Positions 53,247 through 61,980 of a stretch of 64,000 nucleotides of DNA are shown here, piece by piece. Made by a program: the position numbers and the translations under genes. The stretch covers positions 7,398 to 71,397 of the forward strand of contig JASSUK010000019.1 of assembly GCA_031963045.1 (NCBI GenBank), in the 5' to 3' direction. Origin of the DNA: JASSUD01 sp031963045 (GTDB taxonomy: Bacteria; Pseudomonadota; Gammaproteobacteria; Burkholderiales; Burkholderiaceae). The first letter of the stretch is position 1. The number at the start of each line of letters is the position of its first letter. The notes beneath the pieces were generated by a model, which saw only the letters and a program-made list of their open reading frames with translations, made no database searches and had not been told where the DNA came from.

Positions 53247-54407
53247 TTATCGAGTATACAGTGCTGCAATTTCATACACTGCAGCCACCACGCGTTCCAC
53301 ATCTTCTTCTTGCATGGCTGGAAATAATGGCAGTGTCAAAATAGCTGCGCCAATGCGTTCAGCATGGGGATACATGCCCGGCTTAAAGCCGCGTGCTTGG
53401 TACAATTTGAACAAATGAATGGGTGGATAATGCACCCCACTTCCAATTTGTCGTGCATGGAGTTGTGCCATATATTCCGAGCGCGTAATACTGAGCATAT
53501 CGAGCGGCAGCACAATTTGGAACATATGCCAGTTACTGTGCTCCCAATCTGCCGGAGGTAAGCCTATTGCACTCCAAATAGGCAAATCAGTCTGCTGCGC
53601 AAAGCGCTCAAAGCATGCAAAATAATGTTTAGCTAATGCTTGGCGCTTGGCCGTAACGGTAGGGAGGCCGGGTAATTGGTGCAAGCCCACGCACGCAGCT
53701 ACATCCGTTAAATTGGATTTTCCACCTAATACATCGACTTCCATTCCATCAAAACCAGAGCGAGTAACACCTTGCAAGCGATATTTGCGAGCCAGTATCG
53801 CTTCTTCTTCTGTATGTAAAACCAGCGCGCCCCCTTCGATGGACGTGAGATTTTTGTTCGCATGGAAGCTAAAAGAAACTAAATCCCCAATCGCTCCTAT
53901 ACGCTGGCCCTTCCACGATGCCCCAAAGCTTTGCGCTGCATCTTCAATAACGCGCAGATTATAGGTTTTAGCTAATGTATAGAGCTGATCTCGATTCACG
54001 GGCAAACCCGCAAGATCTACAGGCATAAGCGCTTTAGTGCGCGGTGTAATAGCGCGTTCTACTTCTTGCAAATCGATATTGCGGGTTTGCGGGTCAATAT
54101 CCACAAAAATAGGTGTGGCACCTACTTGAATAATCGTATTGCTCGTAGCAACCCAAGACAAAGGCGTAGTAATAACCTCATCTCCTGGCCCCACTCCTGC
54201 TAAACGCAGCGCAACCTCCATAGTCGCTGTGCCTGAATTAAACGTGCACACAGGCCGACCTCCACAATACTCAGAGAGTGCCGCTTCAAAAAGCTGATTT
54301 TGCGGGCCAGTAGTAATCCAACCTGAGCGCAAAACTTCTGCTACCGCAGCAATAGTGGCTTCATCAATATGAGGACGAACAAAAGGCAAGAAGGGAAGAG
54401 GGGACAT
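53247..54407 (-). CDS. arnB: UDP-Ara4O aminotransferase
   Basis: PLP-dependent DegT/DnrJ/EryC1-family enzyme that converts UDP-Ara4O to UDP-Ara4N. The start is placed at ATG 54405-54407 (MSPLPFLPFVRPHIDE). An earlier GTG at 54422 is possible. The PLP lysine is in FHANKNLTSIEGGALV, and the phosphate-binding segment is near SGTATMEVALR. EVLRSGWITTGPQNQLFE is the family N-terminal motif. Length 386. The arn order here is arnE-like, B, C, A-formyl, A-dehydrogenase, D. Confidence 0.95.
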   Translation of the reverse strand: MSPLPFLPFVRPHIDEATIAAVAEVLRSGWITTGPQNQLFEAALSEYCGGRPVCTFNSGTATMEVALRLAGVGPGDEVITTPLSWVATSNTIIQVGATPIFVDIDPQTRNIDLQEVERAITPRTKALMPVDLAGLPVNRDQLYTLAKTYNLRVIEDAAQSFGASWKGQRIGAIGDLVSFSFHANKNLTSIEGGALVLHTEEEAILARKYRLQGVTRSGFDGMEVDVLGGKSNLTDVAACVGLHQLPGLPTVTAKRQALAKHYFACFERFAQQTDLPIWSAIGLPPADWEHSNWHMFQIVLPLDMLSITRSEYMAQLHARQIGSGVHYPPIHLFKLYQARGFKPGMYPHAERIGAAILTLPLFPAMQEEDVERVVAAVYEIAALYTR

Positions 54408-54435
54408 GAGGGCGCAAACCACTGGAAAAAATTAT

Positions 54436-54455
54436 AGGTAGGTTGGTGGTGGGCA
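54436..54455. repeat. Palindromic element fragment inside the arn operon
   Basis: GGTAGGTTGGTGGTGGGCAA is a short leftover of the left arm between arnB and the flippase-like gene. The rest of the element is missing, perhaps selected against inside an operon. Confidence 0.7.
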
Positions 54456-54467
54456 ACTTTTTAGGTT

Positions 54468-54839
54468 TTAACTCCGCGCTAATAAATACACGCCAATTAA
54501 AATAATGCCAATAGCAACCAGGCGCTGAATGCTTAAGACTTCGCCTAAAAAATACCAAGCTAACACGGCATTAACCACATACCCAAGAGATAATAAAGGA
54601 TAAGCAATCGTTACTTCTACGCGCGATAAACCCATTATCCACACGATAACGCTCAGACCATAGCAACCTAAACCTACTAGCAAAGGCACCTGTGTAATCA
54701 ATTTCCATCCGATAGGCAGAATATTCGCACGCGAAAATTCAAAATGCCCCACCGCATTTGCTCCCGCTTTTAAAAGCAATTGCGCGCAAGAATTTAATAG
54801 CACACCCAATAATAAGCAAAAAAAGGAGGCAGGAGCCAT
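54468..54839 (-). CDS. Small EamA/SMR-type transporter, ArnE-like flippase subunit
   Basis: A 123-residue protein from ATG 54837-54839 with four membrane helices (SFFCLLLGVLLNSCAQLLLK; LLVGLGCYGLSVIVWIMGLS; YPLLSLGYVVNAVLAWYFLG; LVAIGIILIGVYLLA). It resembles ArnE/ArnF, which flip undecaprenyl-phosphate-Ara4N across the inner membrane. Only one subunit-like gene is present, as in Burkholderia, where a single small permease lies in the cluster. It is the first gene of the arn operon, downstream of tRNA-Pro on the same strand. Confidence 0.85.
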   Translation of the reverse strand: MAPASFFCLLLGVLLNSCAQLLLKAGANAVGHFEFSRANILPIGWKLITQVPLLVGLGCYGLSVIVWIMGLSRVEVTIAYPLLSLGYVVNAVLAWYFLGEVLSIQRLVAIGIILIGVYLLARS

Positions 54840-55038
54840 ATGGAGCACAGAAGGAGAAAGTAGGAAGAGATAGATTTGCTTTTTATATCGTGCTGGTGTG
54901 CGCGTATTAAAAAACACTCTCTATGCGTATTAACGTGAGCCAGCAGAAGTGAGGCTTTAACGCAGAAATACGTATTTGAAGGAAGGAGAAACGGCTAACA
55001 GGCATGCCTGTTAGAAGGAATGCTGCGTAAGAAAAAAA

Positions 55039-55115
55039 TGGTCGGGGCGACATGATTCGAACATGCGACCCTCTGCTCCCAAAGCAGATGCGCTACCAGG
55101 CTGCGCTACACCCCG
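55039..55115 (-). tRNA. tRNA-Pro (anticodon UGG)
   Basis: The minus strand starts CGGGGTGTAGCGCAGCCTGG. The anticodon stem-loop is CTGCT-TTGGGAG-AGCAG-like with anticodon TGG, the T-loop is GTTCGAATC, and the acceptor CCCCG pairs with the 5' CGGGG. The CCA end is encoded. Length 77, as in E. coli tRNA-Pro. It stands alone between the arn operon and the phosphomannomutase gene. Confidence 0.95.
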
Positions 55116-55236
55116 ACGAAGGCCGAGATTCTATCTAATACGCAGTAGAAATAGCAAGCAGTTTTTCCACGATACGATAAGATAGTGCATATTATTAGCT
55201 ACACACACATCAAATTTCCTTCGTTTCTACTCTTAT

Positions 55237-56646
55237 ATGACCATTTCCTCCTCTATATTTAAAGCTTATGACATCCGCGGCATAGTGGGCAAAACCATAC
55301 ACCGTGATACGGCCTTCCATATCGGTTACGCGCTAGGCTGCGAGGTGCTTGAGCGCGGCGGGGAGGCCATAGCCGTTGGTCGAGATGGCCGTTTATCTGG
55401 GCCTATGCTTGTTGCAGCATTGTCAGAAGGATTGCAAGCAAGCGGCGTAGATGTAGTCGATATCGGTCAAGTTCCTACGCCGATTGGCTATTTCACTTGC
55501 TATCACGCTATAAACGGGCGTGTAGTTGATTCCTGCGTGGTAGTCACAGGCAGCCATAATCCGCCCGATTACAACGGCTTCAAAATGGTGGTGCGAGGCC
55601 GGGCATTATTTGGTGATCAGATCGCTGCGCTATACAAGCGTGTGCTGACGCAAATTAACTGGACACCCGCACAACGCATAGAAAAAGCGAGCAAACAGGG
55701 CTCTTATCAATCATACAATATGGGCCCTACTTACCTTGAACGCATTGTGCGAGACATCCGACTAGAGCGCCCGCTCAAGCTAGTAATAGATTGTGGAAAT
55801 GGCGTAGCAGGCGCATTTGCTCCTGCACTTTTTAGAGCTTTGGGCTGTGAAGTGCGCACGCTATTTTGCGAGGTAGATGGGCATTTTCCCAATCACCATC
55901 CCGACCCTGCTCAACCAGAAAATCTACAAGACGTAATACACGCTTTAGCCACTACGGATGCAGAATTGGGATTAGCCTTTGACGGGGATGGCGACCGGCT
56001 AGGCGTGGTGACGAAATCAGGTGCGATTATTTACCCTGATCGACAACTCATGCTGTTTGCACAAGATGTACTAAAGCGTCATCCCGGAGGCACTATCTTG
56101 TATGACGTGAAATGCACTCGCCTATTAGCACCTTGGATACGCGAGCATGGCGGACAGCCTTTAATGTGGAAAACGGGGCATTCCTTGATTAAATCTAAAA
56201 TGCAAGAATGCGGTGCAGCGCTTGCAGGGGAAATGAGCGGCCATATCTTTTTCAAAGACCGCTGGTTTGGATTTGATGACGGCTTATACACGGCTGCACG
56301 CCTGTGCGAACTCCTCTCCCGTGTAGCAGACCCTGGTGCTGTTTTAGAAGCATTGCCCAATGCGCACTCCACACCTGAATTGCATTTGCCCTTACCAGAT
56401 GGTGAAAACAGCAAGTTAATCGAGCAATTGCAACGCACAGCGGTATTTCCGCAAGCGCAGGCATGCATTTTGATGGATGGTTTGCGAGTGGAATATAGCG
56501 ATGGATTTGGCCTAGCCCGTGCTTCAAATACCACCCCAGTAGTCGTTTTTCGGTTTGAAGCCGATACGACTGCCGCTCTGGCGCGCATTCAAAAAGACTT
56601 TAAACGCGTATTAGAAGAACAAGGACATACGACATTACCTTTTTAG
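55237..56646 (+). CDS. Phosphomannomutase/phosphoglucomutase
   Basis: Alpha-D-phosphohexomutase of the AlgC/ManB type that interconverts hexose 6- and 1-phosphates for polysaccharide and LPS precursors. Motifs are in order: FKAYDIRGIVG, active serine loop VVVTGSHNPPDYNGFKM, metal loop LAFDGDGDRLGVV, sugar loop GEMSGHIFFKDRWFGFDDG, and the C-terminal phosphate loop RASNTTPVVVFRFEAD. Length 469, normal. The ATG is at 55237. It is followed by palindromic elements and then waaC, matching an LPS-related neighbourhood. Confidence 0.95.
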   Translation: MTISSSIFKAYDIRGIVGKTIHRDTAFHIGYALGCEVLERGGEAIAVGRDGRLSGPMLVAALSEGLQASGVDVVDIGQVPTPIGYFTCYHAINGRVVDSCVVVTGSHNPPDYNGFKMVVRGRALFGDQIAALYKRVLTQINWTPAQRIEKASKQGSYQSYNMGPTYLERIVRDIRLERPLKLVIDCGNGVAGAFAPALFRALGCEVRTLFCEVDGHFPNHHPDPAQPENLQDVIHALATTDAELGLAFDGDGDRLGVVTKSGAIIYPDRQLMLFAQDVLKRHPGGTILYDVKCTRLLAPWIREHGGQPLMWKTGHSLIKSKMQECGAALAGEMSGHIFFKDRWFGFDDGLYTAARLCELLSRVADPGAVLEALPNAHSTPELHLPLPDGENSKLIEQLQRTAVFPQAQACILMDGLRVEYSDGFGLARASNTTPVVVFRFEADTTAALARIQKDFKRVLEEQGHTTLPF

Positions 56647-56649
56647 GAG

Positions 56650-56830
56650 GGTTGGTGTGACGCACACCGCCAACTTATAATCATGGCTTTTGGCCTGTAT
56701 ATGCAGGTTTCAAAAGGCCTGAGGTCATCATGTTGGGGTTCGTACCTGCAATGAACGGTAGGTTGGTGGTGAGGTACGAACCCCAACATGCATACCACCG
56801 ACTTTTAATCATCATTTAAAGCCTGCTTTT
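56650..56830. repeat. Palindromic elements, degenerate copy plus left half
   Basis: A degenerate copy (56650-56755, with TATATGCAGG and GTTGGGGTTCGTACC) is followed by a clean left half (56756-56790, CGGTAGGTTGGTGGTGAGGT) that continues into GCATACCACC and then fades. It fills the gap between the mutase gene and waaC. Confidence 0.85.
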
Positions 56831-56881
56831 AATTACCCTAAGAGCACGCTCACACCTCTCTTCCTAAAAAATCCCTGTGCC

Positions 56882-57916
56882 ATGCTCCGTATTCTAATAA
56901 TTCGTGTTTCTTCGTTGGGTGATGTGGTGCACAACCTGCCTGTTGTAGCCGATATCTTAAGGCTGCATCCTGATGCACAGATTGACTGGCTAGTAGAAGA
57001 AGCCTTTATAAACCTAGTGCGCCAGGTCAAAGGCGTGCGCCATGTGATTCCTTTTGCGCTACGCCGCTGGCGTAAACGCTGGTGGATTCCTTCAATAGCA
57101 CGCCAAACCTGGCATGAAATCCGCACACTCTATAAAACACTGCATCGTGAACCGTACGACGTAATTATTGACTGCCAAGGCTTAGTCAAAACCGCATTAG
57201 CCGGCTGTTTAGCTCGAGGCCCAGTCATAGGTCTAGGCAACCGCTCACAAGACTCCAGCTACGAATGGCCTGCACGTTTTTTTTACCGCCGCAGCATCTG
57301 GCTTTCGCCAAAACTACACGTCATTGAGCGTTCACGCCAATTAGTTGCCACTGCGCTAGGCGATCCTATTCCTCAAATAGCGAAAGACATTGATTTTGGC
57401 TTGCCCACTCAGGCCCCAGTATCTAACAAAAATCTGACTAGCAAACTGGATCAGATGGGCCTTCCTCCACATCCCTACCTAGTATTTATACACGCCACTT
57501 CACGTGCAGATAAAGAATGGCCCTTGGCCACATGGATAGCACTTAGCAATAAAGCCATAGCACAAGGATTAAAAATCATACTTCCCTGGGGAAGTGCCGC
57601 AGAGCAAAAAACCAGCGAATCCATCGCAGCAGCAAGTGGGCCCGGCGCCTATGTATTGCCTCAGCGCCTAGATTGGCCTGAAATCATAGAATTACTGCAA
57701 CAAGCAAAGGCCGTAGTAGGAGTGGATACCGGCCTGGTACACATTGCCTGCGCACTAAAACGCCCCACTATCGAGCTTTACAATTTTGATACAGCGTGGC
57801 GAGTAGGGGGGCATGGTGTGCCAAGCACTATTAATATAGGAGGCGCAGCCCATCCCCCTACACTCCAAGAGGTAGAACAAGCGCTACAGACCTTGGGAGT
57901 ATGGGCAAAGCTCTAA
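56882..57916 (+). CDS. waaC: Lipopolysaccharide heptosyltransferase I
   Basis: GT9-family enzyme that adds the first heptose to Kdo2-lipid A on the inner face of the inner membrane. The start MLRILIIRVSSLGDVVHNLP and the C-terminal AVVGVDTGLVHIACALKRPT segment are diagnostic for the ADP-heptose transferases. Length 344. The ATG is at 56882. In Burkholderia waaC is usually next to waaA; here two AT-rich unrecognised genes separate them. A perfect 30-bp palindrome follows 35 bp after its stop. Confidence 0.95.
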   Translation: MLRILIIRVSSLGDVVHNLPVVADILRLHPDAQIDWLVEEAFINLVRQVKGVRHVIPFALRRWRKRWWIPSIARQTWHEIRTLYKTLHREPYDVIIDCQGLVKTALAGCLARGPVIGLGNRSQDSSYEWPARFFYRRSIWLSPKLHVIERSRQLVATALGDPIPQIAKDIDFGLPTQAPVSNKNLTSKLDQMGLPPHPYLVFIHATSRADKEWPLATWIALSNKAIAQGLKIILPWGSAAEQKTSESIAAASGPGAYVLPQRLDWPEIIELLQQAKAVVGVDTGLVHIACALKRPTIELYNFDTAWRVGGHGVPSTINIGGAAHPPTLQEVEQALQTLGVWAKL

Positions 57917-57951
57917 AAAAATAGCCACGCACCTTCCACTACCTTCTCCCT

Positions 57952-57981
57952 CATATATGCATTTTTAAAAATGCATATATG
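57952..57981. terminator. Perfect 30-bp palindrome after waaC
   Basis: CATATATGCATTTTT (57952-57966) joined directly to its complement AAAAATGCATATATG (57967-57981). It is AT-rich and loopless on paper, so the hairpin would be weak, but its place 36 bp past the waaC stop suggests a transcript end or a protein-binding site. Confidence 0.45.
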
Positions 57982-58192
57982 TCATCCCATCCTTGGTGAA
58001 AAAACCAGTTCGTAGTTCTCTACTTTTTTTCTCTGTAAAAACAATAAAAAATCAAATTGAAGCACACTGCATTGGTAAGAGTAGGTGACTTATTAAAAAT
58101 AAAAATCACTCACCACTCTAAGGGATGCCACCTTTCTATAAACCCATAGCTAGGGGGCATTATTAGAAGGTGCTGTAGGTAAGGGGGAAGTG

Positions 58193-59443
58193 ATGTTAGG
58201 CGAAACAAGGTATGCGAATAATCCAGCACCACAGCCTCTCGCTATATCAGTACTAAAACGTGCCACTTCATTGCCATCTTTACAGGGCGGCGGTGATGCA
58301 TTAAACACATCTAGAAGAAAATCATTAGATGGTAATATTTTTGGTGTTTTAAAACAGTCTGTTACTTCTAGCCTTCCCCGCCAATCTGCAGCTATATCAA
58401 ATAGAAGCGTGCGCTTAAGCATAAATACTAGCAATACTCCTTCTATAGCTAGTCCCTCTGCGATGAGCCCTTCCACGGTGAGTCCTGGTAGTGTGATGAG
58501 AAGCCCTACTTCACCTTATGAAAATAATACAATGAAATGCAAAGCAATTATATATGGTAATGAAAATAAAGAAGAAGCCATAAAAAAATATGATGATTTT
58601 TTAGAGGATTTTAGCGTAGCAGAAGATTATTCAATCAAAGAAAAAACGTTTGTTTTTTATTACAAATATGCGCCAGAATATGAAAATTTTTCTTGTGATG
58701 AAAGTGCACATTATGTGAATGCATACGCAGGGATACGAGATATAGATTTAAATGACAATGCAGATGTTGAATTCATCATAAAAAAATTTATTGATAACTG
58801 TAACCCAGATGAAGTAATAAAAAAAGAATTTAAAAGTGCTTTATATTCCATGGGACAGGCATTGAATTATAAAAATATTAAAGAAGTTATGAGGATTTGT
58901 AGGGATAGTTGCAAAAATAATGTATCTCCAAGTATTGAGCTGCAAAAATTTTTGGATTCAATAAAAAAAGAAAATATAGATTTGACTATGGGTGGCAAAG
59001 AGAAAATTTCTGGCTTTAAAAAAATTAAAAATGTATTTAAAAAAAGTAATGATACTGAAGAAAATTCTAACTATGAGAGATGTGTAAATTCATTTAGGAA
59101 AGATAAAAAAAATGGAGAAGAGGAGTTAAAGAATTTATCTTGTCGGTGGTTGAGTTATAAAGAATTAGAAGTACATACGGTAGGTATATTCTCGATAAAA
59201 AGAAAAAAATATATAAATATAAATAAAAAAAGCGGAATCCGTGAGGTTGCAAAAATATTTTCTAATCAATGTAATTTTACTAAAATAGAAAAGGAGGTTT
59301 TTTATAAAAAATTAAAATATAGAGTGAATGCTGTGAAGTCAGGGAGTGCATCATTTGAGAGGGAATCATTTATTAAAACATTAGAATCATTCGGAGATAC
59401 TAGAAAGATAAGTTATTTTAATGGTTTTTTTAAGGGGGGGTAG
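58193..59443 (+). CDS. Hypothetical AT-rich protein (candidate effector)
   Basis: A 416-residue protein with ATG at 58193, five bases after GGGGG; a GTG one codon earlier is also possible. Residues 1-110 are Ser/Thr/Pro-rich and disordered, with tandem-like phrases (SPSAMSPSTVSPGSV). The rest is Lys/Asn/Glu-rich and helical, with no membrane segment and no recognised domain. Codon usage is far more AT-rich than waaC or waaA on either side, suggesting acquired DNA. A disordered N-terminus followed by a globular AT-rich body is common in secreted effectors, but there is no direct evidence. Confidence 0.65.
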   Translation: MLGETRYANNPAPQPLAISVLKRATSLPSLQGGGDALNTSRRKSLDGNIFGVLKQSVTSSLPRQSAAISNRSVRLSINTSNTPSIASPSAMSPSTVSPGSVMRSPTSPYENNTMKCKAIIYGNENKEEAIKKYDDFLEDFSVAEDYSIKEKTFVFYYKYAPEYENFSCDESAHYVNAYAGIRDIDLNDNADVEFIIKKFIDNCNPDEVIKKEFKSALYSMGQALNYKNIKEVMRICRDSCKNNVSPSIELQKFLDSIKKENIDLTMGGKEKISGFKKIKNVFKKSNDTEENSNYERCVNSFRKDKKNGEEELKNLSCRWLSYKELEVHTVGIFSIKRKKYININKKSGIREVAKIFSNQCNFTKIEKEVFYKKLKYRVNAVKSGSASFERESFIKTLESFGDTRKISYFNGFFKGG

Positions 59444-59674
59444 TTATAAAATTTATTGAGATGTGATGGGTAATGTGAAAATTACGTATGAGATAGAAAT
59501 ATATGGCTGCTTGAGTAAATTATTGGCTTTTAAAGGCGGGGAATTTAAATATTTTATATATAAAAATTCACACTTTCTGATGAGAAAACCAGATTATATC
59601 TCTATGTATATAAGCCTATATAGGCATAGTATTACGTATAGTCTCGCATAATTTTAAGTTGAAAAGTGAATTTT

Positions 59675-60430
59675 ATGAATATAAGAACGTTGACCAACTC
59701 TTTCTGGAGTCGTCAAAATAGTACATATGGGCAAATAAGAAGTATATTTTACAAAGCAGAGGATGTAAAAACAACGTGTAGTGAAAAAACAAATGAAATT
59801 TCAATGAAAGAAGAGGGGGCGCAAATAAATAAAAGGCCGTCTGAATTCAGAAGTAATCATATGTCAAGAAAAAAAACAAGTCTTTTTGGATATAAAGAAA
59901 GAGTTTTTTATTTTGATGGAAATATGCAAGAGGTGAACGCAGGAAAAGATATATTTTATACACTATGCAATTTTATTTGCTTGGCGGTAGATGAGGCTGG
60001 AAAATATGACATAGAACGTATAAGGTTGCTACATAGTGTTGAATACAATAATGAGGTAGAGAGGAATATTTTTAGAATAAAAAATTATTATAATTTGACC
60101 GAGAGAACCAAAGGACAAATATTTAATTCATTAAATATTTTTTTTGAGCTGGCCAGTAGAAACGTAAGTAAAAATGCATTTAATGAAAATAAAAATAAAC
60201 TGAGTGTGGATGTGATTAGTTTGAAAGAATACTATGCATTTATATTGGGAATAAAGGCGGCTGATAGAGAGGGTGCAATAATGCAGTCATCAGAATATAA
60301 AAATATTGAAACTCACCAAGAAAAGGTGCAAAGTACAGTGCCCATAGCATTTGAAGAGACTACGCAAAAAGGGTGGGAATCTTGGTCAAAGAATGTGCAG
60401 AGCGCTATTTTTAATAATTATATAAGGTAA
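59675..60430 (+). CDS. Hypothetical AT-rich protein
   Basis: From the ATG at 59675 (the frame is open from a GTG at 59666) this is a 251-residue protein with no recognised family. It is Lys/Asn/Glu-rich and helical, without signal peptide or membrane segment. It is in the same orientation and has the same composition as the gene at 58193. The 230 bp between them hold only a short unsupported frame and a small palindrome (GCCTATATAGGC, about 59614-59625). Together they form an AT-rich insert between waaC and waaA. Confidence 0.55.
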   Translation: MNIRTLTNSFWSRQNSTYGQIRSIFYKAEDVKTTCSEKTNEISMKEEGAQINKRPSEFRSNHMSRKKTSLFGYKERVFYFDGNMQEVNAGKDIFYTLCNFICLAVDEAGKYDIERIRLLHSVEYNNEVERNIFRIKNYYNLTERTKGQIFNSLNIFFELASRNVSKNAFNENKNKLSVDVISLKEYYAFILGIKAADREGAIMQSSEYKNIETHQEKVQSTVPIAFEETTQKGWESWSKNVQSAIFNNYIR

Positions 60431-60560
60431 AAAAGAAATATTTTTTGCTATAGAGTACTTATATTAAATGAGGGATAATAGGAGCTTCAGCGCATAAAAG
60501 CCCTGTTATTTTTCTATAGCAACGCTCTGTGTGCAGCACATTTTTCAGTGATTTTTGTCC

Positions 60561-61898
60561 ATGCTCTTTCGTTTTTTGTATGCCGCTGCTTGGTGGTTGC
60601 TCGCTCCCTTTGCCGTATGCCGCTTATTCTGGCGAGCCCGCCGCGAGCCCGCCTATAAGCGTCATATTGCAGAACGTTTTGGCTATGCACCTGCTCATAA
60701 CGCAGTAGTACCTGGTCATCTGATTTGGATCCATGCAGTCTCCGTAGGAGAAACGCATGCGGCTCAACCATTGATAGATGCGTTACTTGCACATTACCCA
60801 CAAGCCAAAATTCTAATTACCCATATGTCACCAGGTGGGCGAGCACGTAGCAAAGCCCTGTGGGGCGAACGGGTCCTGCGCTGCTACCTTCCTTACGATA
60901 TGGGCTGGGCCGTGCAGCGCTTTTTGCAGCACTATCAACCTGTAATCGGCATTATTTTGGAAACAGAAATTTGGCCAACCTTATTACACCGCTGCAAGCA
61001 AGCAAAAATTCCTACCGTATTAGTCAATGCGCGCCTATCTGAGCGCTCTTATCAAAAATATCGCCGTGCTATGCAGTGGACATCGATGATAAGAGAAACC
61101 TTTGCTAGCTTTACGCTGATACTAGCCCAAACCTTAGCAGATGCTAGCCGATTAACTGCCCTGGGCGCTTCTGCCGTTAGGGCAGTGGGTAATATGAAAT
61201 TTGATATACACCCTGCGCCTGCTTTATTAGAAAAAGGTCAGGCTTGGCGTCAGGCTATAGGTTTGGAAAGGCCTGTATGGATCGCTGCTAGCACCCGAGA
61301 AGGAGAAGAAGCTCTCATACTAGAAGCCTTTCTCCACAGCGGTTATAGCGAAAAAGCATTATTGATTCTCGTTCCTCGCCATGCAGCTCGATTTGAAGAA
61401 GTGGCTACACAGCTGGAAAGAGGAGGGTGGCGCTTTAAGCGGCGCAGTGCCTGGGATACGCAAAACACACACGGTATAGATACTCCCAGCCCAGTGTCTC
61501 CCATTCATAAAATAGCGCCAGAGATCCAGGTCATACTAGGAGATTCGATGGGAGAATTGGCCGCCTATTATGCCGCGGCAGATATCGCGTTTATTGGAGG
61601 GAGCTTATTGCCATTTGGAGGACAAAATCTTATCGAAGCCTGCGCAATCGGCCTTCCCGTACTATTAGGGCCTTATACTTTTAATTTTGAACAAGCTACA
61701 AACGATGCAATTACAGCAGGCGCTGCACAACGCATAGCCAATGCACAAGCCCTAGGTGTTGCGCTGCGCACCCTGTGGGAAAACCCATCAACCATCGAAA
61801 CCATGCGCAAAGCCGCCAAAATTTTTGCCACCACGCACCAAGGTGCCACACAGCGCACCCTAGAAGCAATACAAACCCTTATCCCGAGCCAGGGATAG
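60561..61898 (+). CDS. waaA: 3-deoxy-D-manno-octulosonic acid (Kdo) transferase
   Basis: Adds Kdo residues to lipid IVA at the inner membrane. The start is placed at ATG 60561 (MLFRFLYAAAWWLLAPFAV), which begins with the membrane anchor helix; a TTG two codons earlier is unlikely. IWIHAVSVGETHAAQPLI, GIILETEIWPTLLH and the C-terminal FIGGSLLPFGGQNLIEACA are the GT30 signatures. Length 445, slightly above the usual 420-430 because of a Ser/Pro insert near residues 300-320. The product feeds WaaC. Confidence 0.95.
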   Translation: MLFRFLYAAAWWLLAPFAVCRLFWRARREPAYKRHIAERFGYAPAHNAVVPGHLIWIHAVSVGETHAAQPLIDALLAHYPQAKILITHMSPGGRARSKALWGERVLRCYLPYDMGWAVQRFLQHYQPVIGIILETEIWPTLLHRCKQAKIPTVLVNARLSERSYQKYRRAMQWTSMIRETFASFTLILAQTLADASRLTALGASAVRAVGNMKFDIHPAPALLEKGQAWRQAIGLERPVWIAASTREGEEALILEAFLHSGYSEKALLILVPRHAARFEEVATQLERGGWRFKRRSAWDTQNTHGIDTPSPVSPIHKIAPEIQVILGDSMGELAAYYAAADIAFIGGSLLPFGGQNLIEACAIGLPVLLGPYTFNFEQATNDAITAGAAQRIANAQALGVALRTLWENPSTIETMRKAAKIFATTHQGATQRTLEAIQTLIPSQG

Positions 61899-61980
61899 TC
61901 TAAATATCCGTTAAAGCCCCGCTTATTTTCAAAGTTTATTTATAGCTATGATCGATAAGATCTTTAACGGAGAAAAGTCA

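Noticed and set aside
9535..56830. CRISPR array from the repeated palindromes
   Set aside because: Copies are kilobases apart, are each about 135 bp and palindromic, and no cas genes are present.
59463..59651. Small 62-codon frame between the two AT-rich genes
   Set aside because: It has no convincing ribosome binding site, no recognisable domain, and lies in AT-rich DNA where such frames are expected by chance.
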